The notes beneath the pieces are model-generated. The model was given only the letters and a program-made list of their open reading frames with translations. It was not told where the DNA came from and did not search any database. The translations under genes were made by a program, and so were the position numbers. Source: JBFISM01 sp041608535 (GTDB lineage: Bacteria > Actinomycetota > Acidimicrobiia > Spongiisociales > UBA5794). From it: a stretch of 19,247 nt of DNA. Shown piece after piece: positions 13,480-19,247 of the stretch (the stretch's first letter is position 1; every line of letters starts with the position of its first letter). The stretch is taken from positions 1 to 19,247 of the forward strand of contig JBFISM010000066.1 in assembly GCA_041608535.1 (NCBI GenBank), in the 5' to 3' direction.

Positions 13480-16206
13480 GTGACCTCCCACGAAACTCCC
13501 ATCGAACGCTTGCTGCCGGGCACCGAGCTGACCGACTTCCCGCCTCCCGAGATGTGGGACGACTGGACGGAATACGACGCCAAGTCCTGGCCCACCCGCA
13601 AGAAGAATCGATTCCGGCTGGTTCCCACGACCTGCTTCAACTGCGAGTCAGCGTGCGGGCTCCTTGCGTACGTCGACAAGGACAGCGGGCAGGTCCGTCG
13701 CTTCGAGGGGAATCCGGCTCACCCGGGCTCCCGAGGGCGCAACTGTGCCAAAGGCCCGGCGACCATCAACCAGATGTACGACCCGGAGCGGATTCTCCAC
13801 CCGCTCCGTCGGGTCGGCGAACGCGGCTCGGGACGGTGGGAGCAGGTGAGCTGGGAAGAAGCCCTGAATGTGATCGCCGCCAGGATGCGCACGGCTTTCC
13901 AGGAAAGTCGGCATGACGAGGTCATGTACCACGTTGGTCGTCCCGGCGAGGACGGATTCATGGACCGCACGCTCAAGGCGTGGGGTGTCGACGGCCACAA
14001 CAGCCACACCAACATCTGCTCCAGCTCGGCACGCGTCGGATATGCGACGTGGATGGGTCATGACCGGCCGTCGGCGGACTTCGCCAATGCGAGATTCATC
14101 CTCCTCCTCTCGGCACATCTGGAGACCGGCCACTATTTCAACCCACATGCGCAGCGAATCATGGAGGGCAAGCAGGGTGGCGCCAAGCTCGCAACCATCG
14201 ACCCCCGCCTCTCCAACACGGCATCCATGTCGGACATCTGGCTGTCTCCGTGGCCCGGCACTGAGCCGGCGATTCTCCTCGCCATCGCCAACCAGCTCCT
14301 GCAGTGGGATGCGATCGACCGCGACTTCATCCGGCGCTGGGTCAACTGGGAAGAGGCCCTCGCCGCCAGAGCGCCCGACGCCCCGCGCACGGTCGAGACG
14401 TTCATCGATCATCTGAAAGACACCTACGCCGGCTACACCCTCGAATTCGCCGCCGAGGAATCGGGGGTCGACACCGCCAGAATCGCATCCGTCGCCGAGG
14501 GTATAGCCGATGCCGGCAACCGCTTCGCCTCCCACAACTGGCGATCGGCCGGGTCGGGCAACGAGGGAGGCTGGCAGGTCGCCCGCTGTCTGTGGTTCCT
14601 CCAGGTGCTCACCGGCTCGGTGGGCACCCGGGGCGGGACCTCACCGAACACCTGGGACAAGTTCAAACCGGAGCACTGGAACACCCCGCCGCCGCATTCT
14701 CGCTGGAACGAGCTGTTGTGGCCGATCGAGTACCCGCTCGCCCATCACGAGATGTCGATCCTGCTCCCCCACTTCCTCAAGGAGGGCCGAGGGAAGCTCG
14801 ATGTGTATTTCACTCGTGTGTACAACCCGATGTGGACCAACCCCGACGGCTTCTCCTGGCTCGAGGTGCTCACCGATGAGGAGAAGATCGGTCTCCACGT
14901 GGCTCTCACGCCGACCTGGTCGGAGAGCGCCTGGTTTGCGGACTACGTCTTGCCGATGGGGGTTGCCTCCGAGCGACACGACACACACTCGTACGAGACT
15001 CACGCTGCCACCTGGCTTGGCTTCCGCCAACCCGTGCTGCGGGTGGCAGGAGAGCGGGAAGGCAAACGCTTCGACAGAACCTACGAGGCCAACCCCGGCG
15101 AGGTCTGGGAGGAGTCCGAGTTCTGGATCGATCTCTCCTGGCGTGTCGATCCCGATGGGGCGCTCGGCATTCGCAAGTGGTTCGAATCCCCCAACGACCC
15201 GTCCCGTCCCGTGTCGATGGACGAGTACTACGGATGGATGTTCGACAATTCCGTGCCCGGGCTTCCGGAGAAGGCGGCCGCAGAGGGAATCACCCCACTG
15301 CAATACATGCGCAAATACGGCGCTGTCGAGATCGAGAGCGACATCTACGAAGTGCACGAGCGATCGGCGCCACCCGACAGGGGTGTTGTGGTGGACGGCG
15401 AATCCAAGGTGGGGTGGCCCACACCGTCTCGAAAGCTCGAGTTCTTCTCATCCACTCTCGCCGACTGGGGATGGGGCGACGTCTCGATTCCCACCTACAT
15501 GCGCACCCATGTCCACTGGCGAGATCTCGACCTCGAGGGCAACGAGCGGATCCTGCTGCCCACCTTCCGGCTGCCAACCCTCATCCACACCCGATCTGGC
15601 AACGCCAAGTATCTGTACGAGATCTCGCACGGACATCCGCTGTGGATGTACCCGGGGGATGCCGATGCGTTGGGATTCGAGACCGGAGATCTCGTCCGCA
15701 TCACCACAGACATCGGCTACTTCGTGATGCGGGCCTGGCGCACCGAGGGCATCCGCCCCGGGGTCGTCGCCGCATCGCATCACCTCGGCAGGTGGCGGCT
15801 CAGCGATGCGATGGGCAACGAACGATGGAGCTCGGCTCTCGTCGACTTGACTCGAAGTGGGAGCGGCTGGATGCTGCGGCAGAAGGAAGGAATCCGCCCC
15901 TTCACGAGCAGCGACCCGGACAGTGAGCGGATCTGGTGGCAGGACGCCGGTGTCAACCAGAACCTCACCTTCCCGGTGCACCCCGATCCCGTGTCCGGGA
16001 TGCACTGCTGGCACCAGCGGGTGCGGCTCGAAGCGGCGAAGCCAGACGATCGCTACGGCGACGTATTCGTCGATACGGACCGATCCACCGAGGTCTACCG
16101 GGAGTGGCTCACCAAGACCCGTCCCGGACCCGGGCCCGGCAATCTGCGTCGACCCCGTTGGCTGCATCGGCCGGTCAAGCCGACACCGGACGCTTACGAA
16201 GCCTAG
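13480..16206 (+). CDS. Molybdopterin oxidoreductase, catalytic subunit (DMSO reductase family)
   Basis: Protein of 908 residues from GTG at 13480, ten bases after the Fe-S/NrfD gene; the frame is open upstream inside that gene, but this start fits the gene spacing. The N-terminal [4Fe-4S] site is TTCFNCESACG...GRNCAKGP (Cys52, 55, 59, 89). A cysteine in HTNICSSSARVG (Cys180) is at the place of the Mo ligand in Cys-type members such as NapA. The Mo-bis-MGD domains continue through SARVGYATWMGHDRPSADF, and the C-terminal dinucleotide-binding domain begins near residue 685 (ERILLPTFRLPTLIHTRSGN). There is no twin-Arg or Sec signal, so it is expected in the cytoplasm. The substrate is unknown: sulfite (SoeA-like), polysulfide or thiosulfate are suggested by the neighbours only; formate or another oxyanion cannot be excluded. 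No TorD-type chaperone gene is nearby. Confidence 0.92.
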   Translation: MTSHETPIERLLPGTELTDFPPPEMWDDWTEYDAKSWPTRKKNRFRLVPTTCFNCESACGLLAYVDKDSGQVRRFEGNPAHPGSRGRNCAKGPATINQMYDPERILHPLRRVGERGSGRWEQVSWEEALNVIAARMRTAFQESRHDEVMYHVGRPGEDGFMDRTLKAWGVDGHNSHTNICSSSARVGYATWMGHDRPSADFANARFILLLSAHLETGHYFNPHAQRIMEGKQGGAKLATIDPRLSNTASMSDIWLSPWPGTEPAILLAIANQLLQWDAIDRDFIRRWVNWEEALAARAPDAPRTVETFIDHLKDTYAGYTLEFAAEESGVDTARIASVAEGIADAGNRFASHNWRSAGSGNEGGWQVARCLWFLQVLTGSVGTRGGTSPNTWDKFKPEHWNTPPPHSRWNELLWPIEYPLAHHEMSILLPHFLKEGRGKLDVYFTRVYNPMWTNPDGFSWLEVLTDEEKIGLHVALTPTWSESAWFADYVLPMGVASERHDTHSYETHAATWLGFRQPVLRVAGEREGKRFDRTYEANPGEVWEESEFWIDLSWRVDPDGALGIRKWFESPNDPSRPVSMDEYYGWMFDNSVPGLPEKAAAEGITPLQYMRKYGAVEIESDIYEVHERSAPPDRGVVVDGESKVGWPTPSRKLEFFSSTLADWGWGDVSIPTYMRTHVHWRDLDLEGNERILLPTFRLPTLIHTRSGNAKYLYEISHGHPLWMYPGDADALGFETGDLVRITTDIGYFVMRAWRTEGIRPGVVAASHHLGRWRLSDAMGNERWSSALVDLTRSGSGWMLRQKEGIRPFTSSDPDSERIWWQDAGVNQNLTFPVHPDPVSGMHCWHQRVRLEAAKPDDRYGDVFVDTDRSTEVYREWLTKTRPGPGPGNLRRPRWLHRPVKPTPDAYEA

Positions 16207-16635
16207 AGCCGGCGGTGCGTGGCGTTTCCTTCCCCGGGGGCGGGGATGAATCACAGGAGCCGAGGCTTGCGCCCGCTCGCCACACGAGACGGTCACAGCC
16301 TCTCCCGCTCGCTCGAGGATGCCAAGCTCAAAGCTCCCATCGAGGTCGGGAGCCTCTGTCGATGTGCGATGCCGGACATCGGACGGGCCAGGTGTGTAGA
16401 TTCGGCCCAGGGTTCAAGGAGGGGGGCGCAGCTCGCGGAGACCAGTGTCGCAGCGTGGGGAGACGATCGTCTGTCCGGATCCGAGGCTGACTGTTCGCCG
16501 CTGCCGTCCGAGTGACGCAACCGGGGTTGGCCGCCGAGGAGCGGACCCGGACACCCGGCAGCCTTCCCACCCACACGAACACGTTGCATCCGACGGCCGC
16601 GCCTATGGACGTGTCGTCAGGGAGGAGAGGGAGTC
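16207..16635 (+). other. 429-bp intergenic region with several short inverted repeats
   Basis: No convincing gene. Three hairpins with perfect short arms follow one another: GCTCCC/GGGAGC (16333-16353), CGATGT/ACATCG (16360-16381) and GGGCC/GGCCC (16385-16408). A 12-base palindrome AGACGATCGTCT lies at 16461-16472. The last part holds the nuclease ribosome site. The region may be a long 5' leader of the nuclease gene; it matches no riboswitch that I can recognise. Just after the Mo gene, TCCCC/GGGGA (16231-16246) could be a weak terminator without a T-run. Confidence 0.45.
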
Positions 16636-18546
16636 ATGCAACTGAGCAGGAACAGGCAGACGATCGCCATCTGGGCGATCGTCGCAATGGTGGCGGCCCT
16701 GCTGCCGCTACTAGTCGCAACACCGGCCCGGGCCGGTGGCCACACACCGATCTACGCCATTCAAGGCACCGCCCACACGTCGCCCTTCGAAGGTGTCAGC
16801 GTGACAACCGAAGGTGTCGTCACGGCCGTAGCGTTCAACGGCTACTACGTGCAGGACCCCTTCGGCGACGGCAACCCGAACACGTCGGACGGCCTCTTCG
16901 TCTTTGCCGGCAACTTCTGCAACGGTTGTCCCGCTGTTGGCGACTTCGTTCGCATCACCGACACGGTCACCGAGTTCGTGCCCGGCGGATGCGGCACCGG
17001 CAACCTGTCGACAACCCAGATGTCGTTCCCGGCCACCATCAACTCCGGACCAGTTCATCCGATCCCGGCCCCGCAGGTGATCGGCACGAGTGGACGCATC
17101 CCGCCGGCGGTCGATGTCATCAGCAGCGACGAGGAGCCCGTCAACCTGCAGCCCTCCTTCTGCCCGGGCGGCGGAGGGACGAGCACGTTCGACCCTGCCA
17201 ACGACGGCATCGACTTCTACGAAAGCCTCGAAGGCATGCTGGTCACTGTCGAAGACCCGGTCGCCGTCTCCGGCACCCGCACGTTCAACCCGTTCAGCAG
17301 CGAGATGTTCACGCTGACCAACAACGGCGCCAACATCGCGCCGGCCGACGCTCGGACGGCCCGCGGCGGCATCAACCTGCAGCCGTCGCCCACCAACACG
17401 GGCGATCAGAACCCGGAGCGGGTCCAGATCCAGTTCGATCCGACCATTTCGGGTGGCGCCCCGGTGCCTGCGCTCGCTGTGGGCGACCGGCTCAACGACG
17501 TCACCGGCGTCGTCGGCTACAGCTTCGGCAACTTCGAGGTGATCGCCACGGATGTGGTGACGGTCAAGGTCCCCGGCGGTCTGGGCCTCGAGACCACGGA
17601 CCTGGTTCCGGTCCAGCAGGAAGTGACGGTCGCCAGCTACAACGTCCTCAACCTGGATGCCACGTCGGCGGACGATGCGCAGCGGGCGACGCTCGCCGAC
17701 CATATCGCCAACAACCTTGGTTCACCCGACGTGATCGCCGTACAGGAGATCCAGGACAACAACGGAACCATCAACGACGGCACCACCGACGCCACTCAGA
17801 CGATGCAGAAACTGGTCGACGCCATAGCCGCCGCCGGCGGACCGACGTACGACTTCTTCGACGTGGCGCCGGCCAACAACACGTCCGGGGGTGCGCCGGG
17901 CGGCAACATCCGCAATGCGTTCTTGTACAACGCCGATCGGGTGACGCTGCTCGACTTCATGTCGCTGACGCCGGCCAATCTGACGGATCTGGGCGTTTCC
18001 GAGCCCAATGCGTTCGCCGGTACCCGCGACCCGCTGGTGGCCACGTTCAAGTTCCGGGGCAAGGAGTTCACGGTGATCAACAACCACCTGACCTCCCGCT
18101 TCGGGTCGTCGCCGGTGTTCGGCGGGATCCAGCCGTTCATCCAGGCCGGCGAGACAGAGCGGGCGGCGCAGACCGCGGCACTCAACGAGGTGGTCGACGC
18201 ACTGCTGGACGAGGGTCGTGGTAACGAGTTCCACGCCAGCAAGTCGGGACGGATCATCGTCACCGGTGACCTCAACACGATGGAGTTCACCGACGACATC
18301 ACCGACATCCTGCCCGGGCCCGACCAGGTGCTGACGAACCTGATCGACGGGTTGACCGACGACAACGTGTACACCTTCAACTTCGAGGGCAACTCCCAGG
18401 TGCTCGACCACATGCTGGTCACTGACAATCTGGCGAGCGCATCGGAGTTCGACATCGTGCACGTCAACGTCGACTTCCCCCGGGTGAGCCCATCGTTTGG
18501 GAGCGACCACGAACCGCTGGTCGGACGGTTTGACCTGAGTCCCTGA
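16636..18546 (+). CDS. Secreted endonuclease/exonuclease/phosphatase-fold nuclease
   Basis: Exported protein of 636 residues. A signal peptide spans 1-33 (cleavage after ARA). Residues about 38-310 contain OB-fold-like beta-rich sequence (FEGVSVTTEGVVTAVAFNGYYVQDP), as in extracellular nucleases of the YhcR/ExeM kind. Residues about 330-633 are the EEP catalytic domain: SYNVLNL (Asn336), VIAVQEIQDN (metal Glu371), INNHLTSR (His484), VTGDLNTME (Asp545, Asn547), LDHMLV (His592) and SDHEPLVGRF (Asp624, His625). All key residues are intact, so activity on extracellular DNA or RNA, or phosphatase activity, is expected, perhaps for phosphate or nucleotide scavenging. A strong ribosome site GGGAGGAGAGGGAG precedes the ATG. 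No cell-wall anchor is visible at the C terminus, so release into the medium is likely. A hairpin follows the stop. Confidence 0.92.
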   Translation: MQLSRNRQTIAIWAIVAMVAALLPLLVATPARAGGHTPIYAIQGTAHTSPFEGVSVTTEGVVTAVAFNGYYVQDPFGDGNPNTSDGLFVFAGNFCNGCPAVGDFVRITDTVTEFVPGGCGTGNLSTTQMSFPATINSGPVHPIPAPQVIGTSGRIPPAVDVISSDEEPVNLQPSFCPGGGGTSTFDPANDGIDFYESLEGMLVTVEDPVAVSGTRTFNPFSSEMFTLTNNGANIAPADARTARGGINLQPSPTNTGDQNPERVQIQFDPTISGGAPVPALAVGDRLNDVTGVVGYSFGNFEVIATDVVTVKVPGGLGLETTDLVPVQQEVTVASYNVLNLDATSADDAQRATLADHIANNLGSPDVIAVQEIQDNNGTINDGTTDATQTMQKLVDAIAAAGGPTYDFFDVAPANNTSGGAPGGNIRNAFLYNADRVTLLDFMSLTPANLTDLGVSEPNAFAGTRDPLVATFKFRGKEFTVINNHLTSRFGSSPVFGGIQPFIQAGETERAAQTAALNEVVDALLDEGRGNEFHASKSGRIIVTGDLNTMEFTDDITDILPGPDQVLTNLIDGLTDDNVYTFNFEGNSQVLDHMLVTDNLASASEFDIVHVNVDFPRVSPSFGSDHEPLVGRFDLSP

Positions 18547-18568
18547 CGGCCGGTAGCCGGTGTGACGG

Positions 18569-18603
18569 GCAAGGTGGGCGTCTCGGGTGGGCGCCCACCT
18601 TGC
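18569..18603 (+). terminator. Strong hairpin after the nuclease gene
   Basis: Perfect 12-base inverted repeat: GCAAGGTGGGCG (18569-18580) and CGCCCACCTTGC (18592-18603) with an 11-base loop, 23 bases after the stop codon. A second, competing perfect palindrome GGTGGGCGCCCACC lies at 18586-18599. There is no clear T-run after the stem, so it is a U-less terminator or an mRNA-stabilising 3' structure. Confidence 0.7.
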
Positions 18604-18768
18604 ATCGCTGCGATATCACTGAGCCTCGCGCTGCGACGGGACCTCGTCGAGTTGCCGCACGTGTCGCCGAACATGGCATTGGTCACCTCGCTTCCTCCGT
18701 CGAGGAAGACTCGATCCAGCCGCCTCGTACCCTCATCGGAGAAACCCATCAACGCACCACGAACAACG

Positions 18769-19176
18769 GTGCCATCACCGATCGGCTACTGCGAGAATCG
18801 GTTGGTGCACCTCACGTGGACCGAAGTCGATGGCGTGCTGCGCTGTGGCCGCTACCGGATCCACTCCCGTCCCGGCGAACCGGAGTACCCGTGGCGGCTC
18901 GATCAACTCGCCAGCGATCCTCACCACACAGTTGGGCTGCCGATCGCCGAATCCGTCCGACACCACAGCTTTGCCGCGGCGCAACGGGATGCGCTCGCCA
19001 CGGAGGAGACTCGTTCACGCACGCTGCCTGCTCTCATCCACACACTCACGGCGGTGACGAGTGTGTGCGTGTTCCTCTTCGTCGCCGGCAGCCCGCTCGA
19101 CTCACTCGCCGGAGTAGCGACGCCCTCGCAGCACTCGGTATCGGTTTGCGAGCCGCCGGCAATGCAGTGGCCGTGA
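18769..19176 (+). CDS. Possible small membrane protein of unknown function
   Basis: The frame is open from 18562 to 19176, but its first part crosses the terminator hairpin, so a later start such as GTG at 18769 (135 residues) or GTG at 18805 is more likely; neither has a good ribosome site. In favour: by hand count about three quarters of codons end in G or C, the middle looks protein-like (GRYRIHSRPGEPEYPWRLDQL, then an amphipathic HHSFAAAQRDALATEETRSR), and one hydrophobic segment follows (TAVTSVCVFLFVAGSPL). Against: no family match, a low-complexity start, and no clear promoter. It may equally be non-coding. Confidence 0.3.
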   Translation: MPSPIGYCENRLVHLTWTEVDGVLRCGRYRIHSRPGEPEYPWRLDQLASDPHHTVGLPIAESVRHHSFAAAQRDALATEETRSRTLPALIHTLTAVTSVCVFLFVAGSPLDSLAGVATPSQHSVSVCEPPAMQWP

Positions 19177-19247
19177 AGCGTCAGGACATCTGGGGATCGC
19201 AGCCGGCCGACCACGTCGCACAGCCACCCAGCCTTCTCGCCCGGCTG

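Larger units (their letters stand above)
18547..19247 (+). other. Region with no recognisable gene to the window end
   Basis: After the hairpin at 18569-18603 I find no known family on either strand. One plus-strand frame is open to 19176 and has some coding character (listed separately). The last 70 bases hold nothing that I can identify. Confidence 0.4.

Noticed and set aside
9159..16206. Identification as a known sHdr or Dsr sulfur oxidation cluster
   Set aside because: No Hdr-like, LbpA, DsrAB or Sox gene is present in the window; only the sulfur carriers are shared with those systems.
16404..16430. GGTTCAA stretch resembling a tRNA T-loop
   Set aside because: The flanking bases do not pair and no acceptor, D or anticodon arm can be built around it.
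16219..16515. Small plus-strand frame (98 codons) in the gap before the nuclease gene
   Set aside because: No ribosome site, no family features, mixed composition; better explained as intergenic or leader sequence.
16512..18224. A 570-codon plus-strand frame overlapping the nuclease gene
   Set aside because: Its Arg/His/Gly-rich product is the out-of-frame reading of the nuclease gene, whose frame has signal peptide and catalytic motifs.

Overview
This is high-GC DNA with short intergenic gaps, frequent GTG starts, start/stop overlaps (ATGA, GTGA) and several starts without a Shine-Dalgarno sequence, which fits an actinobacterium. The clpS plus DUF2017 pair and an accA1-fadE-citE gene order like that of mycobacteria agree. 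The secreted protein with three 60-residue repeats of the GCNPPxNxxFCP...VTRGQMAAFLVRAL type points by inference to class Acidimicrobiia (Ilumatobacter-like). No rRNA, tRNA, CRISPR array, transposase or phage gene was seen.

Layout. (1) 1-2621 (+): end of a catabolic acyl-CoA operon, made of the 3' end of a biotin-carrying acyl-CoA carboxylase alpha subunit, an acyl-CoA dehydrogenase and a CitE-like lyase. With the MaoC-type hydratase at 6196-6666 (-) this resembles the leucine/itaconate locus Rv2502c-Rv2498c of M. tuberculosis. (2) 2731-6218 (+): an acidic Cys-containing lipoprotein, acylphosphatase, ClpS, a DUF2017 protein and an MFS transporter. (3) 6689-9067 (-): a secreted polysaccharide-lyase-14-like protein with three SLH-type repeats, and a lipoprotein with FN3-like and discoidin-like domains. 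These look like a cell-surface carbohydrate pair. (4) 9159-16206: the most interesting part, a sulfur-trafficking and redox island. A metallo-beta-lactamase (MBL)/double-rhodanese protein and an ArsR regulator lie on the minus strand; a DsrE2-like protein, TusA, a fused four-cluster ferredoxin/NrfD membrane subunit and a molybdopterin oxidoreductase lie on the plus strand. (5) 16636-18546 (+): a secreted endonuclease/exonuclease/phosphatase-fold nuclease followed by a strong hairpin. (6) 18547-19247: at most one weakly supported small membrane protein.

How region 4 may work (inference): rhodanese, DsrE2 and TusA would pass protein-bound sulfane sulfur, and the Mo enzyme with its 4x[4Fe-4S]-NrfD partner would move electrons between a cytoplasmic substrate (sulfite is one candidate) and the quinone pool. 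Neither redox subunit has a Tat or Sec signal, so the catalytic side should face the cytoplasm, as in SoeABC and unlike periplasmic Psr/Phs enzymes. Two nearly identical promoter-proximal boxes (24 of 31 positions equal, sense orientation), one before the MBL-rhodanese gene and one before dsrE2, suggest that the ArsR protein encoded between them controls both arms. This shared operator is the best evidence that the genes form one regulated system.
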